From Glaciimonas sp. CA11.2 (lineage in GTDB: Bacteria > Pseudomonadota > Gammaproteobacteria > Burkholderiales > Burkholderiaceae_D): DNA of 64,000 bases. How positions within the stretch are numbered: position 1 is the first letter of the stretch; the number at the start of each line of letters is the position of its first letter. The stretch is taken from contig NZ_JAVIWL010000001.1 of the NCBI RefSeq assembly GCF_034314045.1, forward strand, positions 434,001-498,000, written 5' to 3'. Position numbers and translations under genes: made by a program. Of this stretch, positions 38,053 to 46,639 are shown one piece after another. The notes below the pieces were generated by a model that was given only the letters and a program-made list of their open reading frames with translations, was not told where the DNA came from and made no database searches.

Positions 38053-40749
38053 TTATTGTGTGACCGGATTAAGCTTTTCTGGATTAATACCATACTTGGT
38101 AATGGCTTCAGCGACAACTGCTGGTTTAATCTTGCCTTCATCAGCCAACGCCTTCAAAGCAGAAATCACGACAAAATAGCGATTTACTTCGAAGAACTCA
38201 CGCAACTTGGCGCGGGTGTCGGAACGACCAAAACCATCAGTACCCAAAACCTTGTAAGTACGACCGTTTGGAACAAACGCCCGCACTTGCTCAGCATAAG
38301 TGCGCATATAGTCTGTAGAAACAATGATCGGGCCGCTGGTATCTTGCAGGCACGCAGTGATGTGCGCTACACGTGGTGTATCAGTCGGATGCAACATATT
38401 CCAACGCTCAACATCCTGACCATCACGCGCCAACAGGGTGAACGACGGCGCTGACCAGACATCGGCATCAATGCCCCAGTCTTGTTGCAGCAAGGCAGCA
38501 CCTTCGATGACTTCGCGCAGAATGGTGCCCGAACCCATCAATTGAACGCGCTGCTTGTTTTTCTTGCCGCCTTCCTGGAGCAGATACAAACCTTTGATGA
38601 TGCCCTCTTCACTACCTGGCTTCAAACCAGGATGGCTATAGTTTTCATTCATCAACGTCAGGTAATAAAACACATCTTCCTGATTGGTGACCATGCGACG
38701 CAAACCGTCGTGCATGATGACCGCAACTTCATGCGAGAAAGTAGGATCGTAAGGCACGCAGTTTGGAATCGTCGAAGCAATCACATGACTATGTCCATCT
38801 TCATGTTGCAAGCCTTCGCCGTTCAAGGTGGTACGCCCAGCAGTACCGCCGATAAGGAAACCACGGGCACGCATATCGCCTGCCGCCCATGCCAGATCGC
38901 CGATACGCTGGAAACCAAACATCGAATAGTAGGTGTAGAACGGAATCATGACGCGATTGTTGGTCGAGTAAGAAGTCGCCGCTGCGATCCACGAACTCAT
39001 ACCGCCCGCTTCGTTAATGCCTTCTTGCAAAATCTGTCCGGCTTTATCTTCACGGTAGTACATCACCTGATCTTTATCGACCGGTTCATACAACTGACCA
39101 ACCTGGCTGAAAATACCGATTTGGCGGAACAAACCTTCCATACCGAAGGTGCGGGATTCATCCACCATGATCGGGACGATCCGCTGACCCAAACTAGAAT
39201 CGCGCAGCAGCGTTGTCAATATCCGCACATAAGCTTGTGTCGTCGAGATTTCACGGCCTTCTGCGGTCGGTTCTAATACGGCTTTGAACGTTTCCAGCGG
39301 CGGTACGATCAACTCTTCATCGGCTTTCATACGGCGCTGCGGCAGAAAGCCGCCGAGCGCTTTGCGGCGCTCATGCAGATAAATCATTTCCGGCGTGTCG
39401 TCGGCGGGCTTGAAGAATGGCACATCGGCCAACTGATCGTCGGCGATTGGCAATTGGAAACGGTCGCGCATCGCTTTGATGGCTTCGTCGTCCAGTTTCT
39501 TGGTGTTATGCGCCGTGTTGCGCGCTTCGCCAGATTTGCCGAAACCGTAACCCTTAATACTCTTGACCAGCAACACTGTCGGCTGACCTTTATGCTCTTG
39601 CGCAACTTTAAACGCAGCATAAATCTTGTGCGGATCGTGACCGCCACGGGTTAGATGCCAGATGTCGTCGTCGGACATTTTGCTGACAAGTTCCAGCAAT
39701 TTCGGATGTTTACCGAAGAAATTTTTACGCACAAAGGCGCCGTCTTTGGCTTTGTAGTTCTGGTATTCGCCATCGACGGTATCCATCATGACTTGCTGCA
39801 AGATACCTTCTTTATCACGTGCCAGCAGATCATCCCAACCAGCACCCCAAATAACTTTGACGACGTTCCAGCCAGCACCGCGGAAATCGGATTCCAGTTC
39901 CTGGATGATCTTGCCGTTGCCACGTACCGGACCGTCCAGACGTTGCAGATTGCAGTTGACGACGATCACCAGATTGTCGAGCTTCTCACGACCGGCCATA
40001 CCGATGGCACCCATCGATTCCGGCTCATCCATTTCACCATCGCCGCAGAATGCCCATACTTTGCGATTGGCGGTGTCTGCAATGCTGCGTGCGTGCAAAT
40101 ATTTTAAAAAGCGCGCTTGATAGATCGCCATCAGCGGACCAAGACCCATTGATACGGTCGGGAACTGCCAGAAATTCGGCATCAGTTTAGGATGCGGATA
40201 AGAGGACAAGCCCTTGCCATCGACTTCGCGACGGAAATGCAGCATTTGCTCTTCGGTCAGACGACCTTCAAGAAAAGCGCGAGCATACACACCAGGCGAT
40301 GAATGGCCTTGGATGTAGAGCAAATCGCCGCCATGGCCTTCGGAAGGTGCGTGCCAAAAATGGTTAAAACCAATACCCAACATGTTTGCCAGCGACGCAA
40401 AACTCGACAAATGGCCACCCAGATCGCCGTCCAGACGATTGGCTTTGACCACCATCGCCATAGCGTTCCAACGCATCCATGAGCGCAAGCGCTCTTCAAT
40501 TTCGAGATTCCCCGGACAATGTTCGCCGAGATGAGCCGGAATAGTATTGACGTAGGCAGTATTGCTGGAAAAAGGTATTTGCGCTCCGCGACGACGCGCC
40601 AGATCAAGCATGCGCTCCATCAGGTAGTGCGCGCGTTCAGGCCCTTCAGTTTCAATAACGGCTTCGAGTGCATCTAGCCATTCTTTGGTTTCAATGACAT
40701 CGGGATCGTTGGTGGCTTGCGCCAAAACCTGGTCGAGCTGGGCTGACAT
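38053..40749 (-). CDS. aceE: Pyruvate dehydrogenase E1 component, homodimeric type
   Basis: An 898-residue thiamine-diphosphate enzyme that decarboxylates pyruvate and acetylates the E2 lipoyl groups. The homodimeric (AceE) type is shown by the N-terminal SNTAYVNTIPAHLGEHCPGNLEIEER region. The ThDP/Mg site includes FCGDGEMDEPESMGAIGMA...VVNCNLQRLDGPVRGN, and the C-terminal half has TSYSTNNRVMIPFYTYYSMFGFQR and GGTAGRTTLNGEGLQHEDGHSHV. AAGGAG lies before the ATG and a good promoter lies about 125 bases upstream. First gene of aceE-aceF-(Ntn hydrolase)-lpdA. Confidence 0.97.
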   Translation of the reverse strand: MSAQLDQVLAQATNDPDVIETKEWLDALEAVIETEGPERAHYLMERMLDLARRRGAQIPFSSNTAYVNTIPAHLGEHCPGNLEIEERLRSWMRWNAMAMVVKANRLDGDLGGHLSSFASLANMLGIGFNHFWHAPSEGHGGDLLYIQGHSSPGVYARAFLEGRLTEEQMLHFRREVDGKGLSSYPHPKLMPNFWQFPTVSMGLGPLMAIYQARFLKYLHARSIADTANRKVWAFCGDGEMDEPESMGAIGMAGREKLDNLVIVVNCNLQRLDGPVRGNGKIIQELESDFRGAGWNVVKVIWGAGWDDLLARDKEGILQQVMMDTVDGEYQNYKAKDGAFVRKNFFGKHPKLLELVSKMSDDDIWHLTRGGHDPHKIYAAFKVAQEHKGQPTVLLVKSIKGYGFGKSGEARNTAHNTKKLDDEAIKAMRDRFQLPIADDQLADVPFFKPADDTPEMIYLHERRKALGGFLPQRRMKADEELIVPPLETFKAVLEPTAEGREISTTQAYVRILTTLLRDSSLGQRIVPIMVDESRTFGMEGLFRQIGIFSQVGQLYEPVDKDQVMYYREDKAGQILQEGINEAGGMSSWIAAATSYSTNNRVMIPFYTYYSMFGFQRIGDLAWAAGDMRARGFLIGGTAGRTTLNGEGLQHEDGHSHVIASTIPNCVPYDPTFSHEVAVIMHDGLRRMVTNQEDVFYYLTLMNENYSHPGLKPGSEEGIIKGLYLLQEGGKKNKQRVQLMGSGTILREVIEGAALLQQDWGIDADVWSAPSFTLLARDGQDVERWNMLHPTDTPRVAHITACLQDTSGPIIVSTDYMRTYAEQVRAFVPNGRTYKVLGTDGFGRSDTRAKLREFFEVNRYFVVISALKALADEGKIKPAVVAEAITKYGINPEKLNPVTQ

Positions 40750-41158
40750 ACAGAGTCTCCTTAGTTATTTAAGCGCTTTGCACCGATATCTTTTGGCATC
40801 GGATGGAAGGGTGAGGCTTACATCAATACGGTAAAAAATCTCACCTATGAATTGTAAATATAGGCGATGCCGGAATTCTAACAGAGACTTTTTACACTTT
40901 CAAATGGTGATACACGTTTTCACAATGCGAAATTATGCGGCATGGCAGCATAATTAAGCTTGACAAATAAACATTCAATCACACCGTGAGATGGCCATCC
41001 TGCTAACTTAGGGTTCAACTTGGATAAAAAAGAGAAACAATTCAATGCGGCAATGCAGCAAACTCGCGCATTTCCACCATTTCAGACCAGAAACGCAGTT
41101 ATAAAAAAACAATAAAAATAACAAATAACAACAACCGATAACAACACCGTATAAAAAA
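40750..41158. other. Intergenic region with the aceE promoter
   Basis: 409 bases between plsY and aceE, both on the minus strand. It contains the aceE promoter (listed) and an AT-rich tail after plsY rich in AAC/AAT triplets (41100-41155) without a hairpin. No gene seen. Confidence 0.5.
40875..40903 (-). promoter_or_regulatory. Sigma-70 promoter of aceE
   Basis: On the minus strand TTGAAA (-35, 40903-40898) and TAGAAT (-10, 40880-40875) are exactly 17 bases apart, with TG two bases ahead of the -10 (an extended -10). It is about 125 bases upstream of the aceE start. Confidence 0.65.
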
Positions 41159-41785
41159 CTAATTCATCTTTGGCTTACTATCGCTTTTCTTGGCCCCGAT
41201 GCGACTTTCCTTCCCCGCCAACAAATTACCGATATTTTTGGCATGCCGATAAACCAGTAATGCGCTCATGACCACGATGGCTAACAAAATGACATCAGGA
41301 CCTTTCATCAACGTATAAAAAAACGGTGCAAACAAACAGGTGACCAACGCTGCCAGCGACGAGTAACGAAACGCATACGCAATAATCGCCCATGTCACCA
41401 ATGCACCCAGTCCCAGCAATGGATTGATCCCGATCAGGATACCAAACATGGTCGCTACGCCCTTGCCACCAACAAACCGAAAGAATATAGGCCACAAATG
41501 GCCCAAAAACACGGCCAGCGTGACCAATGCAATTCCCCCGTCGTCTATGCCATATTGTGGTCCAAATTTTTGTGTCAACCACACAGCGAGCCAACCTTTA
41601 AAACCGTCCCCGAGCAGGGTCACCACTGCCGCCGCTTTATTTCCACTACGCAATACGTTAGTAGCCCCGGGATTTTTTGATCCGTACGTACGCGGATCGC
41701 CCAATCCAAATAACTTACTCACCACAACTGCGAACGAAACCGAGCCAATCAAATAAGCGGCAACGACAAATAAAACTATATTCAT
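41159..41785 (-). CDS. plsY: Glycerol-3-phosphate acyltransferase (acyl-phosphate type)
   Basis: A 208-residue inner-membrane enzyme that acylates glycerol-3-phosphate from acyl phosphate, the first step of phospholipid synthesis. Signature loops are visible: [36 protein letters not shown] near the N-terminus, [31 protein letters not shown] in the middle, and the C-terminal [20 protein letters not shown]. The ATG at 41785 ([14 protein letters not shown]) begins directly with the first membrane helix and is preferred over an in-frame start at 41824. Confidence 0.94.
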   Translation of the reverse strand: MNIVLFVVAAYLIGSVSFAVVVSKLFGLGDPRTYGSKNPGATNVLRSGNKAAAVVTLLGDGFKGWLAVWLTQKFGPQYGIDDGGIALVTLAVFLGHLWPIFFRFVGGKGVATMFGILIGINPLLGLGALVTWAIIAYAFRYSSLAALVTCLFAPFFYTLMKGPDVILLAIVVMSALLVYRHAKNIGNLLAGKESRIGAKKSDSKPKMN

Positions 41786-41908
41786 GCTTTTTCTTTCTTG
41801 TGAATTCGTATAAAAGCCAAGCAAAAATGATGTTTACCGATATAGACAACAACCTAAAAACACTTGATTGCATCAGCATGGTTACTTCACCTTATTTGCG
41901 TAATCCTA

Positions 41909-42448
41909 TTAACCCTTTAGTGCACACGTCACCGATTGCGCCTTCAGCACATCCACGATGATCTGCGGCGTAATACCAATCAAAAAACCGCGACGACCAC
42001 CATTAATATAAATAACCGGCAAAGATAAAATACTCTGCTCAATGTAAATTGGCATGGCCTTACGCACTCCAAACGGCCAGGTACCGCCGATCATATAACC
42101 GGAATGGCGCTGAGCGACTTCCGGCTTACACGATACCACTGACTTGCAGCCGATCTGCCGTGCCAGATTTTTAGTTGAAACCTGACAATCCCCATGCATC
42201 AAGACAATCATTGGCCGCGCCGTTTCGTCCTGCATGACAAGCGTCTTCACCACTTGATGCTCTTCAACGCCTAAAGCGACGGACGACGTCGCGGTCCCGC
42301 CATGCTCTTCGTAGGAATAGGGATGCTCTGAAAAGGATAGACCGTGCTGACGCAAGAATTGCGTCGCCGGGGTCTCCGAAATATGCTCTTTTTTGCCATA
42401 TAGGACTAAAAGCGCAAAAATGGCCCGAACCAGCAAGGCTCGGACCAT
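41909..42448 (-). CDS. ybaK: YbaK/EbsC family Cys-tRNA(Pro) deacylase-like protein, N-terminus probably frameshifted
   Basis: About 160 residues match the YbaK family, which hydrolyses mischarged Cys-tRNA(Pro): SETPATQFLRQHGLSF, TLVMQDE, VSTKNLARQIGCKSV, GYMIGGTWPFGVRKAMPIYIE. The family normally begins MAKKEH. Here an ATG at 42399 reads ATGGC followed by six A then GAGCAT; one more A would give MAKKEHISET in frame. As written that ATG is out of frame and the frame instead extends up to 42448 through a hairpin. Either a one-base homopolymer deletion (real or a sequencing error) or an unusual longer N-terminus is present. Confidence 0.8.
   Translation of the reverse strand: MVRALLVRAIFALLVLYGKKEHISETPATQFLRQHGLSFSEHPYSYEEHGGTATSSVALGVEEHQVVKTLVMQDETARPMIVLMHGDCQVSTKNLARQIGCKSVVSCKPEVAQRHSGYMIGGTWPFGVRKAMPIYIEQSILSLPVIYINGGRRGFLIGITPQIIVDVLKAQSVTCALKG
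42415..42446 (-). terminator. Terminator-like hairpin at the YbaK 5' end
   Basis: On the minus strand GGTCCGAGCC and GGTTCGGGCC pair over 10 positions (two G-U) around a 5-base loop and run into ATTTTTGCGCTTTT. It overlaps the extended N-terminus of the YbaK-like ORF but would lie just upstream of the ATG at 42399, which supports that ATG as the original start. Confidence 0.6.
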
Positions 42449-42785
42449 CGTTTAAGAATAATCATTGATACGACTATGTCGACCATATTTTCCGCAATGC
42501 GAATCGTCTGAAAAGAGGTAGTAACAAAACCATCATCAGTCACCGCAAGGAACCGGAGTCCTTGCAAACAAACCGATTAACGTCATCGTTAGCTTATTAC
42601 CTCGTTGCTTTTTTCACGTAATCATCGCGTACTTAAGTAACGCCTTAAGCGTCTGTAACCGCCTGAAAACTACATGTGAATGGGCGCTCAGCGTTACTTT
42701 ACACTTAATCAGCATACAATCAACACTCAATCACTCCAGATGAAACAACGCAGTTGCGTCAACACGCCGGAGTCAAAGTATTTGT
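42449..42785. other. Intergenic region without a gene
   Basis: 337 bases between the small charged-protein gene and the YbaK-like gene. No tRNA-like fold, ORF with ribosome binding site or clear promoter was found. Confidence 0.3.
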
Positions 42786-42995
42786 TTATGACGGTGTCGC
42801 TTCCGTAGATCCTGGTGTAGCGCCATTCGATGAATCGGTAGATGTTTCTGATTCGTCCGCATCATCCTCAATTACTTCACCTGTGACCTCATCGACAGAA
42901 CCTTTTTCGGCTTTGCGTTTCAGCTTTTCTTCTTTTTTCTTTTTCTTTTCAAGCTCTTTTTGACGCTTTTCGTATTGAAAATTCGTTTTTGCCAA
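42786..42995 (-). CDS. Small highly charged coiled-coil-like protein
   Basis: About 69 residues. Starting at TTG (42995), preceded by AAGGGGG, it reads (M)AKTNFQYEKRQKELEKKKKKEEK, a very Lys/Glu-rich helical segment, then an acidic Asp/Glu/Ser/Thr tail (DEVTGEVIEDDADESE). Short proteins starting MAKxNFQYEKRQKELEKKKK are common in betaproteobacteria, as I recall, and have no known function. An in-frame ATG at 43103 would add 36 unrelated residues and is less likely. Confidence 0.65.
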   Translation of the reverse strand: MAKTNFQYEKRQKELEKKKKKEEKLKRKAEKGSVDEVTGEVIEDDADESETSTDSSNGATPGSTEATPS

Positions 42996-43175
42996 TTTGG
43001 CCCCCTTAAGTAGATACTGTAAATGCTTTAAATAGACTTTGTATGATGAACACAGGATACAGTAGAAACAAATGCCTTTGAAGGAATTCGGCCCAGTCTT
43101 CATTTCACTCTCATTCTAGAGGCGCTATATAGAAGCGCAATCAACGCGGATTTCCTCGGCGCAACCAGCAAATCC

Positions 43176-44111
43176 CTAACGACCTCGAGGATGATGTTCT
43201 GCATGCAAAATTTTCAGCCGCTCGCGGGCAACATGCGTATAAATCTGCGTTGTTGAAATATCGGCATGCCCTAGTAAAAGCTGGACAACGCGCAAATCTG
43301 CACCGTGATTCAGCAAATGCGTGGCAAACGCATGACGTAAAGTATGCGGTGATAAAGGTGCATTGATCGCCCCCAAGCGCGCATTTTTCTTGATCAGCGT
43401 CCAAAACATTTGGCGCGTCATGGGACCGCCCCGCGCAGTGACAAACAACGCGTCATTCACTTGCCCCGATAAAATAACCGATCGCGCTTGCGCCAGATAG
43501 CGCACGATCCAACTACGCGCTTCCTCGCCAAACGGTACCAGTCGCGTCTTGTCGCCTTTGCCAGTAATCCGCAGCACGCCTTCATTCATGCCGACTTCTA
43601 TCGATTTCAATAACACCAGTTCGGACACGCGCAAACCGCTGGCATACATCAGCTCGAGCATGGTGCGGTCACGCAAGCCTAAAGGCGTGTTGACGTCCGG
43701 TGTCGCCAGCAACGTTTCGACTTGTGACTCTGACAAACTATTCAGATTACGCGGTGGCGCTTTGGCAGACCGCAAATGCAAGCATGGATCGACAGCGATG
43801 CGATTCTGGCGCAACGCCAGCAAATAAAAGCGTTTAAGAACCGCCAGGCGTCGATTCGATGAGGTGGCCTTGCTGTCACATTTAAATTTAAGATAATCAA
43901 CAAGGTCATTGGCCTCAATACCGAGCAATGGCTTTTTTCGCTCCGCTTGTAACCAATAGGCAAACAAGGTCATGTCGCGACGATAAGCCTCTAACGAATT
44001 TTTTGCCAAACCGTCCTCTAACCATAACGTATCGCAAAATTCATCGATAGCGGTTTGGTTATCAATGTTCAGTTGCGGCCTGGCATCGACCAAAACAGGC
44101 AAACTTTTCAC
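43176..44111 (-). CDS. xerD: Tyrosine site-specific recombinase XerD
   Basis: A 311-residue recombinase which with XerC resolves chromosome dimers at dif. The N-terminal core-binding domain (about residues 22-110, FCDTLWLEDGLAKNSLEAYRRDMTLFAYWL) is followed by the catalytic domain with Arg in YASGLRVSELV, Lys in ITGKGDKTRLVPFG, HTLRHAFATHLLNHGADLRVVQ, LGHADISTTQIYTHV and the Tyr nucleophile in that last motif. The start is GTG at 44111, overlapping the ogt stop (GTGA), so the two are coupled. Confidence 0.93.
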   Translation of the reverse strand: MKSLPVLVDARPQLNIDNQTAIDEFCDTLWLEDGLAKNSLEAYRRDMTLFAYWLQAERKKPLLGIEANDLVDYLKFKCDSKATSSNRRLAVLKRFYLLALRQNRIAVDPCLHLRSAKAPPRNLNSLSESQVETLLATPDVNTPLGLRDRTMLELMYASGLRVSELVLLKSIEVGMNEGVLRITGKGDKTRLVPFGEEARSWIVRYLAQARSVILSGQVNDALFVTARGGPMTRQMFWTLIKKNARLGAINAPLSPHTLRHAFATHLLNHGADLRVVQLLLGHADISTTQIYTHVARERLKILHAEHHPRGR

Positions 44112-44629
44112 AGATCGACAACTCCTTCGTGCGTCAGCAACCAGCGTTTTACTCCCACATGGAAACCATTGACCTCATCATCGTGCGAAAAACCGCCAAG
44201 ACCGCCAGCGGCGGTAACACGATGGCATGGAATCACCAGCGGAAACCAATTGGCACCACAAGCTTGTCCTACGGCCCGTGGCGCTGACTGAACCAATCGG
44301 GCAACCTCTCCATAAGTTAGCACGTCACCACGTGGAATAGCCACGATTTGCGCCCATACCTTACGTTGAAATACAGTGCCGATGGCAGCCAATGGCAAAT
44401 CGAAGCAAAAGTCGGGATTGTGCAAATAATGAATGATCTGTTGTGCAGCACGTTCGGTTAACGCATCCATCGGCGCTTTCTCCGCATACGACTTTGGCAA
44501 ATATACCAACTCGCGCAGGACGCCGGAATCGGATCGAATTCCCACCGCACCAAATGGTGCCATAACGATGCCAGAAAAGAGTGCGGATGCGCCCGCATTG
44601 GTGAATTGCCGCTCAGAACTATTTTTCAT
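44108..44629 (-). CDS. ogt: Methylated-DNA--[protein]-cysteine S-methyltransferase
   Basis: A 173-residue DNA repair protein which takes the methyl from O6-methylguanine onto its own cysteine. The acceptor is Cys135 in the motif IPCHRV; upstream come the FQRKVWAQIVAIPRGDVLTYGEVA helix-turn-helix arm and GQACGANWFPLVIPCHR, downstream GGLGGFSHDDEVNGFHVGVKRWLL (the usual GFxxGxxxKxxLLxxE region, slightly altered). The start is ATG 44629; a TTG at 44668 is also in frame. Ogt versus Ada-C cannot be told apart strictly, but no AdaA domain is present. Confidence 0.9.
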   Translation of the reverse strand: MKNSSERQFTNAGASALFSGIVMAPFGAVGIRSDSGVLRELVYLPKSYAEKAPMDALTERAAQQIIHYLHNPDFCFDLPLAAIGTVFQRKVWAQIVAIPRGDVLTYGEVARLVQSAPRAVGQACGANWFPLVIPCHRVTAAGGLGGFSHDDEVNGFHVGVKRWLLTHEGVVDL

Positions 44630-44709
44630 GCGCTTATTTGGTCGCCAAAACAGGAATTTCTGAGTCAAATAAAGCCGGGGCCTCGATGCGAGAAGTAATC
44701 ATTAAAATT

Positions 44710-44764
44710 CAATTAAGCATCAATTAAGCATCAATTAAGCATGAACTAAGCGTCAATTGAAACG
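44710..44764. repeat. Tandem 11-bp repeat, about 5 copies
   Basis: Three perfect head-to-tail copies of CAATTAAGCAT are followed by two degenerate copies (GAACTAAGCGT and CAATTGAAACG). The repeat lies just upstream of ogt and downstream (in minus direction) of the strong terminator. Confidence 0.85.
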
Positions 44765-44779
44765 CAATTTATAAGCATT

Positions 44780-44811
44780 AAAAATAAAAAAGGCGCATCT
44801 GACGATGCGCC
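44780..44811 (-). terminator. Strong rho-independent terminator
   Basis: GGCGCATC and GATGCGCC form a perfect 8-bp stem with a 4-base loop; on the minus strand it is followed by TTTTTTATTTTT. The nearest upstream gene on this strand, dctP, ends about 580 bases earlier, so this may end a separate small RNA. Confidence 0.8.
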
Positions 44812-45008
44812 CCAAATACTTCTCTATACGTTCCCGGCTGTTTAAACAGCTTCATTTGAAACGCACTGTCTCCTCAGTATCCCCGGTATCAATACCGTTT
44901 TTATGCACCACCACCTATAACCTAAAATTCTTACCCTTGATCCATCCTGTCACCACGATTTAGCAACTGTTGCCGCACAAAAAAAACACTGCTCGTGATT
45001 CAGAATGG

Positions 45009-45056
45009 GCCCCAAAAATAAAAGGGACCTTTTTCCGCTTCGCACCCTTTTGGGGC
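45009..45056. repeat. Nested inverted repeat with two alternative stems
   Basis: The outer arms GCCCCAAAA and TTTTGGGGC can pair, and the inner arms AAAAGGG (45019-45025) and CCCTTTT (45045-45051) can pair instead; the two choices share the CCCTTTTGGGGC segment. Such alternatives are seen in structured leaders or small RNAs. Confidence 0.5.
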
Positions 45057-45387
45057 TAAAGCGCAAAATTCAATGGATGACGGACTCTAACAGGAGTTAA
45101 CTAATTTTTACAAATAATTTTAATGAATCAATGTGGTTATTCTAGATAGTTTTAGCCTAATTCAAATTAAAAACTATGGTTTTATTCGAATTAATGTTAA
45201 TGGAGAAATTATCTTAAAAACTGCTCGTCAGGAACTATCAGGACTTAATTGATGTTGTCAAAAAATAGATAGAATTGGCATCATTTACATGAATTTGATC
45301 AAAATTGACTGCAATTGCAAAAAAATCGCTGGTCGGCGGTGAGTAACTTTACTCAAACACCCACTTTACTAAAAATTCAATACTTCG

Positions 45388-46413
45388 TTACTTATTAACA
45401 TCAGCCATCGCAGATTCTTTTCTCACTGCATCAATTAAATCTTTACCAATTCGACCAGCCATCTGCGTTTGAAGCGGTAATAAGGCCGCACGCCATTCCG
45501 CATTTTCTTTAACATTCAGATGATAAATCGCCGTTTTTCCGGTTTTTTGTATCGCCGCCAACGCAGCCGCATTTTCCTCCTGAGCCCTGGCATTGCCGTA
45601 CTTGGTTGCCTCCGCCATTGCCTGCGTTAACGCGGTACGAATATCCCACGGTAAGCTGTCCCAAAACTTTTTATTGACGATAACTGCGTAGCCAAGATAT
45701 CCATGATTTGAGACCGTGATATTTTTTTGTACCTCGTACATTTTTTGGGTGTACAAGTTTGAAGGAGGATTTTCAGTGCCATCAACAACACCACTCCTCA
45801 ACGCTTGCACCACGTCTGAAAAAGCCAGCGTCTGAGGATTGGCCGCGAGTGCACGCATCTGGACGTCCAAAACCTTTGACGATTGAATACGCATTTTCAG
45901 CATGTTGAAGTCGGCCGGAACACGCAACGGCTTATTCGCCGACATCACTTTAAAACCATTATCCCAATAGGCCAGACCAATAATCCCTTTGGACTCCAGC
46001 TTGTTCAAGAGTTGCTTACCAATGGGGCCTTGCGTCACCCGATGCACGGCCTCCAAGTTTGGAAACATATACGGTAAATCAAATACTTCAAACTCCTTCA
46101 TCCCCAGCGGACCAAACTTCGCCAATGAAGGTGCCAGCATTTGAACAGCACCAAGCTGCAACGCTTCAAGTTCCTCTTTATCTTTATAGAGTGTGCTATT
46201 CGAATATAGCGCAATCCTGACACGCCCTTTGGTCGCTTTTTCGGCCAACTCTTTAAACCGCTGCGCAGCTTCCCCTTTAGGCGCATCGCTGGCAACCACG
46301 TGACTGAACTTGATAACGATTGGTTCTTGTGCAGCAACCTGGCAACTGACTAATGTCGCAGCCAACAATATTGCCACACGCACTATTTCTGCCACCAACG
46401 ATTTTTGTTTCAT
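45388..46413 (-). CDS. dctP: TRAP transporter solute-binding protein, DctP family
   Basis: A 341-residue periplasmic binding protein. Residues 1-28 are a signal peptide ending CQVAAQ. The mature part has IKFSHVVASDAPKGEAAQRFKELAEKATKGRV, SLAKFGPLGMKEFEVFDLPYMF, the substrate-Arg region MLKMRIQSSKV (Arg for the carboxylate) and GVVDGTENPPSNLYTQK, all as in C4-dicarboxylate DctP. It faces away from a DctS-like kinase gene, as in the Rhodobacter capsulatus dct locus. The membrane subunits DctQ and DctM are not in the window, so the gene is an orphan or the permease lies elsewhere. Confidence 0.88.
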   Translation of the reverse strand: MKQKSLVAEIVRVAILLAATLVSCQVAAQEPIVIKFSHVVASDAPKGEAAQRFKELAEKATKGRVRIALYSNSTLYKDKEELEALQLGAVQMLAPSLAKFGPLGMKEFEVFDLPYMFPNLEAVHRVTQGPIGKQLLNKLESKGIIGLAYWDNGFKVMSANKPLRVPADFNMLKMRIQSSKVLDVQMRALAANPQTLAFSDVVQALRSGVVDGTENPPSNLYTQKMYEVQKNITVSNHGYLGYAVIVNKKFWDSLPWDIRTALTQAMAEATKYGNARAQEENAAALAAIQKTGKTAIYHLNVKENAEWRAALLPLQTQMAGRIGKDLIDAVRKESAMADVNK

Positions 46414-46639
46414 GCTTACCCCAAGTGATCAACGGATGGATTGTTACCGGATCTGGCCGCAGTGTGCACAAGCTGCGCCGCACTCACAAGTGTGGATAAC
46501 CGCAAAAATCCACCAAAAAATGCGCCTATTACACCTCGTCAGCTACACTAGTAGCTCAATCGCTCTGTTTCTTCAGCGAAAACCAACACAACCACACCGC
46601 CAACCCCGCTAAAACGCGTTTAGCTGTCATTATTCCCTT

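Larger units (their letters stand above)
44630..45387. other. Long gene-free region with repeats and hairpins
   Basis: 758 bases without a supported protein gene between ogt and dctP, both on the minus strand. It holds an 11-bp tandem repeat (44710-44764), a strong minus-strand terminator (44780-44811), a short hairpin with a T run on the plus strand (44885-44903, CGGTA/TACCG) and a G+C-rich inverted repeat (45009-45056). It may encode a small RNA; see findings. Confidence 0.5.

Noticed and set aside
40961..40990. TTGACA-like box on the plus strand in the aceE-plsY gap
   Set aside because: No matching -10 at a suitable distance and no plus-strand gene nearby.
43176..44111. XerD-like recombinase as evidence of an integrated mobile element
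   Set aside because: The protein has the features of housekeeping XerD, is coupled to ogt, and no attachment repeats or phage genes were seen around it.
44885..44908. Hairpin CGGTA/TACCG followed by TTTTT on the plus strand
   Set aside because: Only a 5-bp stem and no upstream plus-strand transcription unit is visible; mentioned only within the gap description.
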